From: Nymphaea colorata
Lineage: Eukaryota > Streptophyta > Magnoliopsida > Nymphaeales > Nymphaeaceae
Direction of reading: 5' to 3'
Length of the DNA: 64,000 nucleotides
NCBI RefSeq assembly: GCF_008831285.2
Contig: NC_045140.1
Span: forward strand, 16,366,370-16,430,369
Part shown: positions 12,390 through 25,130 of the stretch, in pieces
Layout of the letters: each line of letters begins with the position of its first letter
Position numbering within the stretch: the stretch's first letter is position 1
Translations under genes and position numbers: made by a program
Notes under the pieces: generated by a model
The model's database searches: none
What the model saw: the letters and a program-made list of their open reading frames with translations, nothing else
Told to the model about the DNA's origin: nothing

Positions 12390-13370
12390 GTGCTTGAGTC
12401 ATTCCAACTTTGACTCCATTCTGAAAAACACACCGACTCTCTCCCTCTCTTTCAAAAAAAAAAACAAAAAAGAAAACAGACAGAAACGGTCTGCGAGCTG
12501 TCCCTACCAAGGAAAACAATGGAACTCCTAAAAGGAAACTTCAGTCAGGAATGCACCTCTGGTCCCTTGCAGTCTCCTCCACCAAACTGCTTCGCCCTTG
12601 TCATATATATCTTCCAACTATTTGAGTCATACATGTATAAAAATAGCCCCATTTATACATATTGACGGGCCACACAAGGTGTAAGAGTGAATTTATGCAA
12701 AAAGTATATAATATAATGTCTTTTTAGTGACTTCCCTAGGAAAAAACGAAAAAGTGAAAAAACTCGAGTCAAAGTACATGTCCTGTGAACAACGGGACAC
12801 TTGGCTAGACTCGAACTCGCCCGGTTAAACTCGGCTCGAGCTCGACTCATTTATAAACGAGTCGAGTTCGAGCTTACAATGAAACTCGAATGAGTAAATG
12901 AGTCGAGTTCGAGTTTTAAGAACTCGACTCGTTTATACTCGACTCGACTCGTTTATACTCGACGAGTAAACAAATTTCATCCCACGTCATGAAATTTACT
13001 AGATATTTTAAAAAGAAGGATCATATTTTATTTAGACGAGCTAATCGAGTTAATCGAGTCGAGCTCGAGCTCGACTTTATTTAATCGAGTCGAGCTCGAG
13101 CTTGTGTTAGGTAGCTCGACTCGAGTTCGAGTCGAGTTCGAGCTCGAGCTCGTTGAGTCGAGTCGAGCTCGAGCTGGGCAAGCTCGAGCTCGACTCGGCT
13201 CGTGTGCAGCCCTAGGGACACTGGTCGATGAAAAATATGCTTCGGGGATGAAAAATATGCTTCGGGGTCAGGAGAAGGAGAAAGAGAGAAATTAATGTAA
13301 GAATGTCGTTCTATATTCTTCTAGAATTGTATATAGAACATTCTTCAATGAATTTAGTAAAGAGAGACAG
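12390..13370. repeat. flank block R, copy 2 (with hAT-like insertion)
   Basis: Aligns with copy 1 from about 3,680 to 4,260 and with 33,400-33,820. It is interrupted by a hAT-like element. A short duplication of GATGAAAAATATGCTTCGGG follows the insertion at 13,228-13,267. Confidence 0.7.
12802..13214. mobile_element. hAT-like non-autonomous element, CTCGAG-rich
   Basis: A 413-base insertion in block R flanked by the 8-base direct repeat GGGACACT (12,794-12,801 and 13,215-13,222). The uninterrupted copy at about 4,155-4,175 has that octamer once. Eight-base target duplications are typical of hAT elements, and the right end read on the minus strand is TAGGGCTGCACACGAG, a hAT-like terminus. The interior is made of TCGAGCTCGAG-type blocks that can pair extensively. 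It has no coding capacity. Confidence 0.75.
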
Positions 13371-13399
13371 CTCCTTGTGATATGTTTATGTTTCTAACT

Positions 13400-13690
13400 A
13401 TTTGTACCTCTTTAGACTTTACTTTATAGTTGCACCAGCATGCCCTTTTTTCGGGTTAGCAAGGGGTATTAAATTCACCGCTCGAAAAAAGTTCGAAGGA
13501 CCCCCTATTTCTCCTGCTTTCGAGGTTCTAAACTGCGTCGGTGTCAACGATAGCAACGGTGTACCCTTTAGCTTGGGTGCAGCATCCTAACACCTTAAGA
13601 CATAGGAACATAGCACCCACGAGAATCGAATTAGAGATCTGCCTTAATACAAGCCCCTAGCTCGACCAGCTACGCTATGCCCCTTGAGAC
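13400..13690 (-). repeat. possible tRNA-derived SINE
   Basis: Read on the minus strand from about 13,684, the sequence begins GGGGCATAGCGTAGCTGG, containing an A-box-like TAGCGTAGCTGG. It is followed about 34 bases later by a degenerate B-box (AATTCGATTCTC). This is the layout of a tRNA-derived pol III promoter. The body continues to about 13,400 with no tRNA fold downstream of the B-box, which fits a SINE better than a tRNA gene. No A-tail or target duplication was fixed. Confidence 0.4.
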
Positions 13691-13808
13691 AATACGAGCA
13701 TACACTTACGCTTAACTTTTTTAGTATAGAGTACATTATCTACTTAGGACACAAGCATACACTTACGCTTAATTCTTTTAGTATAAAACACATTATCTGC
13801 TTAGGGCA
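13686..13808. repeat. 57-base tandem repeat, two copies
   Basis: The core AGCATACACTTACGCTTAA starts at 13,697 and again at 13,754; the two copies run through 'attatctacttaggaca' and 'attatctgcttagggca'. Confidence 0.8.
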
Positions 13809-13924
13809 GATGGTGCTATGCCCCAATTACGCTTATACTATATAAGTATAAATAGGACTGGTCGAGCCATAAGCCAATTACGTAGGCAAAGATTTTCACT
13901 ATTGTGTACACTTTTTCTGCACCT

Positions 13925-13995
13925 TGTCGTGCATAACAGGTCGCAGCGGATTGACATCCTTGCCGTGCATAACAGCTCGCAGCAGATTGACATTT
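13925..13995. repeat. 36-base tandem repeat, two copies
   Basis: CGTGCATAACAG(G/C)TCGCAGC is repeated with a period of 36 bases (13,925 and 13,961). No further copies. Confidence 0.8.
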
Positions 13996-14439
13996 GCTGT
14001 GGTGCTTAGATTCTGTACAGAGAGAAGCTCAACGATTTTTGGGCATTAATTTCTTCACTCCCTCACCCCTCCCTCTCCTAAAAATACTCGCTCAAAAATA
14101 AAGGGGAAAAGGAGAACGAGCTCTCTGTTGCTCGCATTAACTATGAAGAATAAAAGGCTTGTTGCAGTTCAGAGGATGGAGTGGACACGGGCGGAACGGT
14201 CACTCTCGAGATTCATCGTGTCAAATACCTGATTTTTCGGGATCGCAATTTTCATGGTTGCCTTTTCTTTTTCTTTTTTTAAGATGGTGGTCGTCAAGTG
14301 CCTTATTTATGTAACGACGTGGTGATTTTACAGAGATACACAAGCGGACAGAAACTGATTTTGGTAATCTATCCCTTGAACTAGTTAAAGTAAATTCAAC
14401 TCTTTTGAAGAAACATACATATATTTAAAATAGCCCCAT

Positions 14440-15130
14440 TTATACATTATAAATTACCTAGGAAAAAAGTGCTCAAGAATAATATTGCAACGTCTTTTTA
14501 GCGACTTACCTAGGAAAAAAATGAAAAAGCTCGAGCCAAAGTACTGGTCGATGAAAAATATGCTTCGGGGTCAGGAGAAAAAGGGAGACATTAATGCATG
14601 AATGTCGTATTCTATATTCTTCATGAATTATGTATAGAACATTCTTGCATGATCCATCCGTGTTAAACTGTTTTTCGGTAGCCCCACTTTCCCATGCCAT
14701 TTGCTGATGATCAGCCGTCAAGTAGCTGTTTCCTCTCATTCAGTGAGCCCACAATCTTCTGAGCAATAAAATATATCTTTGTCAAGGAAAGGCTTTCGTC
14801 ATCTCCCTCTCCATGCCAATTAAATGAAGGGCATTAATTTAGAGCATAGCTACTTAGTCACGTCCTCACTGTCTCTGTCAATGTTTTGTGTTAATCACCT
14901 TCAATCAATTAACAACAACATGACATGGCCCATCGATTTGCTCCTCTTAAATCACCTTTAACAATATGATATCCCCCATTGATTTTGGATTCCAATTTTT
15001 TTTCCTCCTTCACTTTTAAGAAAGTCAAGATTCTCAACCAGAAGAAACATGAGTCCCCAGATCGACCCACCCATAGAGCGGCCTCCAAATAGATATCTTC
15101 CACAAATCAATTGCTTATAAACCTCCTTAC
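14440..15130. repeat. flank block R, copy 3
   Basis: Aligns with 4,060-4,640 of copy 1 and, near its right end, with 36,260-36,560. Two R blocks in a row (copies 2 and 3) precede unit 1, separated by about 1 kb holding the SINE-like and tandem-repeat sequence. Confidence 0.7.
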
Positions 15131-15185
15131 AGGTCCACATAATAAAGAAGTTGAAGGATCATTAACCAGAGTATATCAGTAGCTA

Positions 15186-15254
15186 GCGTCGACCAACCAA
15201 CAGTCCGTTTATGAGTACTTGGTCGGACGCTGACTGTATCCATGCCTTATAAAA
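15186..15254 (+). promoter_or_regulatory. orphan TATA segment with inverted repeat
   Basis: GCGTCGACCAA (15,186-15,196) and TTGGTCGGACGC (15,219-15,230) form imperfect inverted arms. They are followed by CCTTATAAAAGAGG with TATAAAA at 15,248-15,254. The whole arrangement is repeated at 36,599-36,667. It looks like a core promoter facing right, but no gene follows on that strand. Confidence 0.3.
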
Positions 15255-15938
15255 GAGGTGGGGACTTTGATCGCTCGATCTTGCATGCTTGGAAATAGGA
15301 ATGGCGCGTTGTCTTGGGAAGAAGCGTACAAACCTAGTTCGCTTGTTTTTGTAGAACATCGAATTAAATTATTTTGAATATCAAATTTTCGCCAATGATC
15401 TATAAACAAACAGCGATAACGCTGCCACTATCTTGTCATGTTGGAGGGGCAAAGCCACAAACATCCATCCACTTAAACCACAACAATGCCTTGTCTTTTC
15501 AGAGAGAGAGAGAGAGTCATGAGAATCAAATCAGAGGCATGTCTCTTTGCCCGATCAAATACGATGTTCATACAGTTATTGAAGAGAACTGACAAAATGG
15601 AATTTCATTAGAAACAAAATGCAGTGACAAGGAGTCACCTAGCAACAATATAAGAAGAAAAAGATAAAAATGGCATAATAGAAAAAATAGTAAAGAAAGT
15701 AAGAGCAAATAACATGAAAAAACAGAAATCTGAGCAGGAAGGAAAGGCAAGAGGAGGGGGAGAGAGTGCGAGCTAATCAGAAAAAGAGAGAGGCATTCAT
15801 TATTAGTAATTCTATCGGACAATTAATATGACAAACTATCTTAAAAGTTCCCCGGCCGAAGCTACAGGACAATAATAAAACAAGGGGAACAATATTAAGC
15901 ATTTAAACGTCAAAATAGCCCCTTCCTACACGAGCCGT

Positions 15939-18483
15939 CTAGGCAGATCCCGTCAGCCGACGTTTCCTTTCTTGGGACAATTTATTGGCGAACCTGCAGA
16001 TACAAAAATTTACATAAGTAATCATAGGACGCACTCAATTTCAGTAGTTAATTAATCTAAGCTCCCCACAATGCATGAAAGTAATCAAGAACAAAAACCA
16101 TCAATTTATATACCTCACAAGGGCGTCCTTGTTGGTGCCCTCATCCTGGGCAGGTTCGAACCCGCCGGTCTCCAAGTTCACACGTGAAACTGGTTTGTTC
16201 AGCAAGGCTTCACCGGCCTTCACCAAGTTGGCAAGGTTTTCCTTGGTTGACTTATCAACCGATGATTCATCCCAGGTCAAACGATCATGCTGTTATATAT
16301 AGATACTCAATAGTTAGAGATTGCACCAAATGGTGCACAATATCATATATGTTTTCAGATAACCTCGATTAAATTGCAGTTCCATACTTTTATCCTCTTT
16401 CTGAAAGTAGACAATTCAATTTCACAGTAAATAATACCTGGATGCGCAAATAGTTTTTCTCTGAACCAGTTGCTTGGAAGACGACGGAGAGATGGAAATC
16501 AACCATGTCACCACTTGATTGAGTGAAAGTGTCGATCAAAGGGCTGCTCCCACCATTCACCAACCATCCCAACATTCCCCACTTTGCAGCCGATTCAGCA
16601 TTGTATCTGTGCTCATCTTTGGCTGAGCCTGTCCCGATGGAGATGACTAAAAATCTTCCATAGTCTGTGGGCTTAACTGCGAAAAAATCTGGATTTTGTT
16701 GCACCATTTCAGAAGAAACTTCACTCACCGCCACCAATGTCTGCGTGTTCAGATAAAAGGGAAAAGAAGTTAATGGCTAATGAGGTAAATGCGAGAAAGA
16801 TGAACTCTGACACGCATGCGACAAACACAGGAGCGAACGCTTTTCACGTTGTAGTTCAAAATTAGAGCTAAACACTCTTTTTTCATTAATAATTTGATTA
16901 ACATGGTTAAGATGGCCAAGAATCAATCTCAGCTTCTAATCTTCTTTTAGACGAAAAGGGTGCTTTTCATTTAATTATCTACCCAAATTGAAATAGCACT
17001 GACATAATTTATGCAATTAGTTCTTGAATGCTTGAATATTAAAAAGACTTAAATTTGCTAATAGGCAAGTGAAACCAAGAGTCACTGACAGCCTTTGACT
17101 TGGCGCCAATGCAAATTTTCACAATACACTTTTGACTATGCTATTCGAAAAAATAATGTTTGTTGTCAGCTCGAGCACCTTTAAGTTTTCTTTGTTAAAT
17201 CTAACTACTTAGGCGGACTCCATGTCTGAAAATGCTGCAAATAAAAAAAAAATATTGAAATCTGTGTAGTGCTTACCGGATTATTCGCACAAACGCCCCC
17301 GTCAATAAGGTCGAAGCTCCTAATAGTCTCTCCCTTTTCGTTCTTTGTTTCAAAGTGGTGAGCAGGGAGGAAGGTAGGGGCGGCTGATGTGCTGATGCAT
17401 ATATCAGAGAGTAAGGCGTCTTTGGTGGGATCCCTTTTCAACTGCGCAGAATCAGAGGAGCCAAAGACATCAATTGATCATTTCCTCCAGTATCACTTAC
17501 ATGATAAGATGTATATGGCCATGACCGTGACAATTTCTAACCTTATAAGAGGAGAAGATGACTGGCTGAAGATATTTGATGTCAAAGGTGGGAATGACCA
17601 CATTGGTTAGAGTTTGGTGCAATTTGGTGTCCCCAAGCTTGTCTTTCACGAGCTTGTGCAGATATTTACCATCATATTTTGGTCCAGTCAATCCAGCTAC
17701 TGGCTTCTGGATGACGCTCAATGGGTCACTGCATCACATCAAACAAATAGTGGTTAATTAATCTAAGATCGCATGTAGATTTCATGACTCATGCTTATGA
17801 ATAAGCTTTCTTTTCTTTTCGTTTCTTGTTTGTATTTTCTTTTCTTTAATTTTGCAACACGAGGTTTTACCGTGACCAGCCCTTTCCAGTTGCCTATGGC
17901 TACTTCGGCTTATTGAGAACGTGGGGCCTTCACCTTGGAGTTTTTTTGTGTCTGGAGAGGAGATAAGCCTACCTGGACTGGGGGAAAATCTTGGGGCAGT
18001 TTTCGAGATAAAAGGGGATGATATCCTTGGCTGCATAAAGGGGTCGGTTGTCTGCACCAGGAGCAGTGAGCATGGCGGTCACCAGACCACCGGTGCTAGT
18101 CCCTGTTATGACGTCGAAGTAATCAGCAATTCTGGCGTTCTCTCCATCCAATTTCTGCTCATGAGAAGGAAGACAATTTTTCAGTCAGCTTGCATGTACG
18201 TACATAATATATTTTTCTCCTTATGATAGATCAAAGATAAAGAGCACCATGTATGAAATTAGTAATAAACAGTCACCTAGCTATACTTATCCATGAAGAA
18301 ATCTACGATTATTATGCAGTGTGTAAGTTAGTAAGCAATTAGTACCTGAAGTTCTGATTCAAGGAAGCGCAGGATGGCGCCTGGAATGATGCCTCTGACA
18401 CCACCACCATCGATGCTCAGAATGGTGATGAGTTTACCATACGCTGGTGGCTGGATGGGCTGCACTGGCGCTGTGGCTGCCAT
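15939..18483 (-). CDS. patatin-like phospholipase (gene B), intact
   Basis: Seven exons: 18483-18346, 18154-17973, 17728-17542, 17441-17277, 16740-16438, 16289-16114, 15993-15939; all phases agree, 401 residues. Exon lengths equal those of A except the last. Seen: DGGGVRG at 25-31, GTSTG at 64-68 (Ser66, in the variant context VITGTSTGG where A and D have VIAGTSTGG), Asp216 in IDGG, and SIGTGSAK in exon 5. The start [16 protein letters not shown] lacks a signal peptide, so an intracellular lipid acyl hydrolase is expected. The C-terminus ends [10 protein letters not shown]. It is very similar to gene D, 22.0 kb away, and forms unit 1 with the frameshifted gene C. No disabling change was found. 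Confidence 0.93.
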
Positions 18484-18658
18484 TGATCCAAAAGAGAGAT
18501 AGAGAGAGATTTGCTGTGGCTCTAAAACTTCAGTACTATGTCTAAAGCTAAGCAAGATTGTTCAGAGGCCCAGAGGAAAAAGAGGAAACTTTGCAGTTTG
18601 TTGTAAAGAGCTAGTTTGCTTGCGGTATGGGTGAGGCTGCGAAGGCTCAATAGTTTAG

Positions 18659-18666
18659 TATTTATA
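18659..18666 (-). promoter_or_regulatory. TATA box of patatin gene B
   Basis: TATAAATA on the minus strand, 176 bases upstream of the start codon and equivalent to the boxes of A and D. A W-box core TTGACT follows upstream at 18,769-18,774. Confidence 0.55.
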
Positions 18667-18779
18667 GAGCGAGAATATGGGAAGGGAAGTTCCTTTCCCC
18701 TCACAAGAAGAGAGAAAGGTAGATGGTATTTGGGATGACAAAGAACTTGGAATGACGACTTTTTCAACAGTCAAGCATG

Positions 18780-20640
18780 GCGGGTTCCGTGTCCGTCACT
18801 AAAACGTCCCAGTTGTGAGACTTTCCCACTTATTGCACTTCCCACTCATCATCATTACCTGAAAGACAAAAACGTTTAATTGCCGTGGTTCCGAATTTGG
18901 AAAAAGCTAAGGGTGGCCGCTCAACTTTCCTACGCCCGAAAATGATTTTTTTTTTTTTAGGTCGAAATATGGATGACTTAATATCTATGAATTTGCAGAG
19001 ATCGGCGAGATATTTGCAAAGGACAGTTGATATAATCTATTTTATGTTGATACCATTTCTTTTGGAAAATGCATTAAGTCGGTCTCCTTTTGCGATTGAT
19101 TCGAGCCGATCCAATAATAATATTTAAAATCTTTTGAAAATATTTATGCAGATGGGATACTTCATACTTATGTTTTGAACCAGAATTTTGAAAACCGAAA
19201 AATTTTCAAAGCTTATGAAATCTTGTCTATACATTTAAAAGTTACTTGTTACCCTTGTTATTGTTTCAGGAGCTGAGGCAGATTAACAAAATACTGTGTT
19301 ACACAAAAAGGCAGATTAATAAAATACTGTGTCACACAAAAATATGATCTGCCGAAAGATGGGACAGATATATACAAACTTGTTTCCATTGTTAAATGGC
19401 CTCTTCTTAACTACGTAATGTTGCCTGTCTAGATCGATTTGGTGCAATTTTTTCCTTCGAGCTAGCTTGCTCGTTGAATTGGGGCACCTTATTCGGAAGT
19501 CTTCACGCGGCGGGGCCTGACCATTTCCATAGGAACGGAGGGAGCTGACGATCCGCTTTCAATCCCCCTCTTCTTTCAACGAAGCAGATTCTTTTTCGGA
19601 AGCAGGGTCTGTTCGGAATTGATTGAAGAGTACTACTAAAAGACAAAGAAAGAACTATACACTGTATCCTTCGATTAATCCATCCTGTAACGCCTTCAAA
19701 AACCCATCTGGAGCCATATATGCATATATCGTGGATTTTTTGCAAATTTAAAATGTTTTGGATGTGAATATCGTTATAGGAGACGAGTAATATTCATCAA
19801 ACACAGGAAGCTGGTTAGACCAACCAGTAATCTCTCCCTCTCTCTCTTAAACTGAAAATGAAAGAGCAACAGCTGTTTCTGAAAATAGTTGTAGCCAAGT
19901 TCTGCAAAACCATGAATTCATTTTAAGCGGAGTTTGACCCATCGCCCAGAAAAACGCCGAAGCCTCCACCCAACCACTCGTTCTAAGTTGGGTTTCAAGG
20001 CCGAAGCCTCCACCCAGCCACTCGTTCCAAATTGGGTTCCAAGTATGAATTCATTGTCAAAATGCATGCTATTGCGAGCCAATTCTGACCACATCTCCGG
20101 AAAAGATAAGCTGTCTTGATCAAACATGGATGGCTGAAACACGACACGCTACTTGTCTTGGGCGCCTCTCATCACATATATAGTTGGTTACTACCAACTA
20201 TTTTTCGTATTTATGAAGACATATATTATGCATTATAAAATCCCTCTTGTCATATGTATTGAATGCCGGTCACCCAAGGCATGAGAGTACTCAATTTAGG
20301 GGTAAAAGCATTTCGACTTTTTTTAAACGAATTATCAAGAAGAAAAAGATGGAGAAAAGGGCAAAGGTAAATTTTTTTATACGAACCTTTGTTCTTATTA
20401 TGTCGTCATAGGTTCTAACTTCTAGGTATTTTATTAATGCTACTCTATTTATCGAACCTTTGTTCCTCTAACCAGCCGTATTTTGAGCAGGGTTAGTTTG
20501 TTTGTTCTCATTTTTTCTCTTTCGATTTCGTGGCTTATTCTTTTCTCTCTCTTTTTCCAACTATTCTTCTCATCTTAAAATGGTGAACATGGAAGAAAAG
20601 AAATCTCAAACATTTATCTGACTTCTTATATACGTATATG
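18780..20640. other. intergenic between patatin genes B and C
   Basis: Aligns through most of its length with 40,800-42,630 between D and E. It contains a local duplication of 'ggcagattaataaaatactgtgt' near 19,279-19,340 that the D-E copy has once. Short ORFs are not conserved as proteins. Confidence 0.7.
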
Positions 20641-20743
20641 TCGTTATTGGCCACCTAATCCAATAATGCCAAAGAATGTTACAACTGCAGGAAAATCAAA
20701 TACACACAATAATAAAACAACGGGGATTATTACAATTACACAT

Positions 20744-23700
20744 TCAAACGTCAAAATAGTTAGTTCCCACACGACCCGTCTTGGGAGAACCCATGAGGCG
20801 ACGTTTCCTTTCCTGGGAAAGTATCTTCGCAAACCTGCAGACGTGAAAAATTTGCATGACTAATTAAATGACATGAACGCTAAATTTCAATATCAAATTA
20901 AACTAAGGAAGCCAGCCAACCCTCCCCATGCATAAAACTAGCTAAGAAAACTCCCCAATTAAATGATATATACACCTCACAAGCGCGTCCTTGTTGGTGC
21001 CATGGTTCTGGATGGGTTCGAGCCCGCCAGTCTCCAAGTTCACACGTGAAACAGGGCTGTCCAGTAGGGCTTCACCAAGTTGGCGAGGTTTTCCTTGGTT
21101 GATATATCAACTGCTGATGCGTCCCCGGTTAAATCACTATCCTGCTACGTAGAAATATCTATACCCATGACTACCCATTGTACTAAAAAGGAGAATTTCA
21201 TATTTTTTTATAAGTTTTTTCTTTTATGATAGAGATACACAGCTCTGTCACCATCACATGGCCATCAACTCCAGTTAAAATATCGGGTAGGCAAAGAAAC
21301 AAGACATTTTTTGTTTTTGTTTTAGCGGTATTTCAGTAGCTTGAAAATATAATTCGGTTTTCTTTTCTTTTTTTTTTTTTGAAATTAATTTTCACTCTAT
21401 TATCTTAAAATCAATTTTCATCAAGTTTGACATAGTAAGATCTGGCATTTACCCGTTTTCCCTTACAGTGCAGCTCAATGCATTTCATATATACTAAAAA
21501 CATGAAAATGTTAATATACAATGAGAATTTCCAAGGATATTATTTACTTTTTATGCTTAATTAATATAACTGCAACGTAAATATTTAAAGTTCTCTGAAA
21601 ACTAAAACGAAGAAAAATTGAGGAATTGAAAAATAAGTCAGAATTTAAACAATGTTTTTTGAAATTGGTACTTGTAATTAATCTTAATGTTACAATGAAA
21701 AACCTGTGAGAAATAAATTAGAAAGCAGGCGAATACCGACTCCAACGAAAAGGTATATCCACAGCATAATTTGTAAAGTCGAAGGTTAAAAGGCCCTTTT
21801 TTCATGCATTGAATTTTGGTCCCTTCATATCTGGCTAGCCCAGACTCGTTCCATACTTCCATTTATTTCCTTCCCCATTTGAGAGTGACTCTTGACCCAC
21901 CAAAAACGTTACGAAGGCGATGAGATCACCATGAAAAGGTTCGGACAACTGCCCTCGTAAAATTTTATTATTTCTTTCTTCACTGTGAAGAAGAAATCAG
22001 TGTATATATATATATATATATATATATAAGACGAAGGCCTTTTTGGAACCATGTGAATGGATGAGGTTCATTTTGTTGAAAGCCATTTGTTTTTTGTTAT
22101 CATAAATAAATACCTGGATGCGCAAATAGTTTTTCTCTGAGCCAAGTGCTTGAAAGACGACGGAGAGATGGAAATCAACCATGTCCGCACTTGACTGGCT
22201 GAAAGTGTCGATCAAGGGGCTGCCCCCACCATTCAACAACCATCCTATTACTCCCCATTTTGCAGCCAATCCTGCAGTATATTTGTGCTCAGCTTTGGCC
22301 GATCCTGTCCCGATGGAGATGACTAAAAGCCTTCCATGGTCTGTGGGTTTAACGCCGAAAAAATCTGAATTTCGTCGCATCATTTCCGCAAGAACTTCAC
22401 TCACCGCCACCAACGTCTATATATATGTTCAAACAAAGAAGAACATAGGTAAATTAATGGCAAATGATGCAAATGCATGAGGGATGAACTCTCATTACAA
22501 GTTACATGCACATACAGTCAGGTTCAAACTCAGAGATATATTAAAGAATCTGTAAATTTGCTAAAAAGGCCGCCCAATGGCAATATGCAAGTCAGATTAC
22601 AGAGAGATTAACTTTTTGTTTTATTAATTTTAACTCAAAAGAACAGTAAAAATGGCTGCGGGTAAGGGCCGGATCCGTTAATACGGCAATGGCATGGTGA
22701 ACCGCGTGTTGCTTACCGGATTATTAGCAGCGACGCCTCCATCGACAAGGTTGAAGCTCCTAAGCTTCTCCCCGTGTTGGTTCTTTGTTTCAAAGTAGTG
22801 GGCTGGGAGGTACGTGGGGGCTGCAGATGTGCTGATGCATATATCAGAGAGCAATGCGTCTTTGCTAGGGTTCCTTCTCAGCTGAGCAAAGACAATATTG
22901 GCGATAAGCACACCAATTCAATTAATCCTTCAATTCTCAACATATAAAGTTCTATCTATATAACCATGCATGGATGTGGTGATCGTATTAATGGCGCTAA
23001 CCTGAAAAGAGGAGAAGACGACGGGCTGAAGAAGTTTGATGTCGAAGGTGGGAATGACCACATTGGTTAGCGTCTGGTGTAATTTTGTGTCCCCAAGCTT
23101 GTCCCACACGAGCTTGTGCAGATATTCACCGTCATATCTTGGTCCAGTCGCTGCAGCTACCAACTTCTTGATGCGATTAATCCATGGGAGACTGCACCCG
23201 CTCATCAAGACGCCAATGCAACAGAAACGAGTTCAATTAGATGACAGTGCTCCAGTTGGCATGAAGCTTTCCAATTCTACTGTTATTGTTACCAAGTAAT
23301 TGACATTTGAACATAAGCACCTAGCTTAAAGAGAATGATTTCAATACATATAGAGTCAGGATATTTTAAAAATTATTTAAACAGAAATGTTATTTTTAAC
23401 ATTTTCATTTTTAATTTTTTTTTTTTTTGTCATTACAAAAGGTTTTTTTTTTAATTAACCAGAAGTATTTTTATCATTAATCATTCTGAGGTGTACATAA
23501 CCCTCTTCTTAGTTTAAAGGGAAAGGCCACCAAACTATTCATTTGCTTGTAATATCTCAATTCATATAGCAATATTGACAAGCGTGCACGACCATTGATG
23601 TAGTCCCTGTTGTCACACAAAGGGTGATCGATCAGGTGGGTCGAACGCTAGGTCGGGAATACTTTGTTGACTTAAAATATTGAAGAGAACGATCTATCTG

Positions 23701-24200
23701 TAGAGGAAAAACTTACCTGGATTGTGGGAATATTCTGGGGCAGTTATCGAGGTAGAAGGGTACGATATCCTTGGCTGCATAAAGCGGCCGGTTGGCCGCA
23801 CCAGGCGCAGTAAGCATGGAGGCCACCAGACCTCCCGTGCTTGTCCCAGCTATGACGTCGAAATAATCTGCAATTCTTGCGTTTTCCCCATCCAGTTCCT
23901 GCTCATGAGAAACAAAATTAAATTTTCAGTCTCCAACTGATACACACATTGTTAGGAATTGGGACTGAACTACACCTCGCTTGCGATGCATGTCCATGGA
24001 AAACTGTATGATGATTTGCAGTGGATAGGTGATATTAGTTTGATGTAGGCAATTGGTACCTGGAGTTGTGCTTCAAGGAAGCTAAGGATGGTAGCCGGGA
24101 TGATGCCTCTGATGCCACCCCCATCAATGGCCAGAATGGTGATGAGGTTACCGTCGGTTGGTGGCTGCAGCGCCTGCACTTGCATTGTTAATGCTACCAT
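20744..24200 (-). pseudogene. patatin-like phospholipase (gene C), frameshifted near the C-terminus
   Basis: Exons: 24200-24060, 23898-23717, 23191-23002, 22881-22717, 22416-22114, 21141-20976, 20834-20744. It is a second type: start [17 protein letters not shown], one extra codon in exon 3, and a last exon that would add a longer tail. DGGGIRG, GTSTG (Ser67) and Asp218 in VDGG are intact and exons 1-5 are open. Exon 6 is 166 rather than 176 bases. Compared with B, 10 bases are lost between two GGTGAAG direct repeats, shifting the frame so that it ends NLVKPYWTALFHV with the stop at 21,040-21,042, giving about 360 residues. Because the catalytic dyad lies upstream, a short active protein cannot be excluded; I call it a probable pseudogene. 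Gene E shares the deletion. A (TA)n run lies in intron 5. Confidence 0.85.
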
Positions 24201-24381
24201 TGATGAGGGGGAGAGGGAATATGTGTGTGTGTGTGTGTGTTACTAGAACTTCAAAGGAACAGTATGAAATTAAGCAAGCTCGTTGTGCAGAGCCCGGGAG
24301 GAAGAAGCTCTGGAGTTGGTAATAAAGGGTGGGAGGGACGATCAGGGGTATTGTGTTGAGGAATGGTGAGCCTACGCTTAG

Positions 24382-24389
24382 AATTTATA
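24382..24389 (-). promoter_or_regulatory. TATA box of patatin gene C
   Basis: TATAAATT on the minus strand, 182 bases upstream of the start codon; the same element precedes gene E at 46,386-46,393. A (GT)n run at about 24,222-24,240 lies between it and the ATG. Confidence 0.5.
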
Positions 24390-25130
24390 GCTATAACGAC
24401 AATATGGGAACCTCCTTTCCCCTCAATGAAATGAAAAATATGGCATCTACGATGACTCAGTCGGACAGTCGCTACACAAGTTCACGCGTTTGAAATGCTC
24501 GGTCAAGTGATGAAGCGTACACATCAGAGCTGAAGTTCCACGATGCTACAGTGTTTAAAGGATCTATCTCTTCCTAATTGGAAACTTTCAAGCACTCATT
24601 TCTTTAAAGCCACTTTTTGATAACCACTTTTTATTATTATTCTTTATTTACTTTAAAGAGCATTTTGATCATCATACATCCTATGCACAATTTTCTATTC
24701 ACGAACCTGGACCGATCCCGTGTACGGAAGCCTGGAGCCCAGGTTCCAGACCAAGTCTGTTGACCGGTTGTTTGACTTGGTTACAGCGCCCGTTGAACGA
24801 GGGTGGACTCTATCCAACCCCATACGTCAACCTCCTCCTCCTCCACCTGTTCACTCCGTCCAAGCCAATTAAGTCTAACTTACAGCTGCCCCTCTTAATT
24901 AGAGGTACGCAGTCTCTGTGATTCACATGACACTTTATTGACTTATTGGCATCTTTATATATGTAACTGTGGAATAAATACAAATGGCAATAGAAAAAAT
25001 TTAAAAAAAAATTGCGTGTAAGAAACCACTAGTGGAACTAGTCCACGATCAATTATTTATCTTCAATAAACGTATATAAAGTCAAAATTGATACTGTTGA
25101 TTTGATCTTAAGCATCCATTACTGACATGC

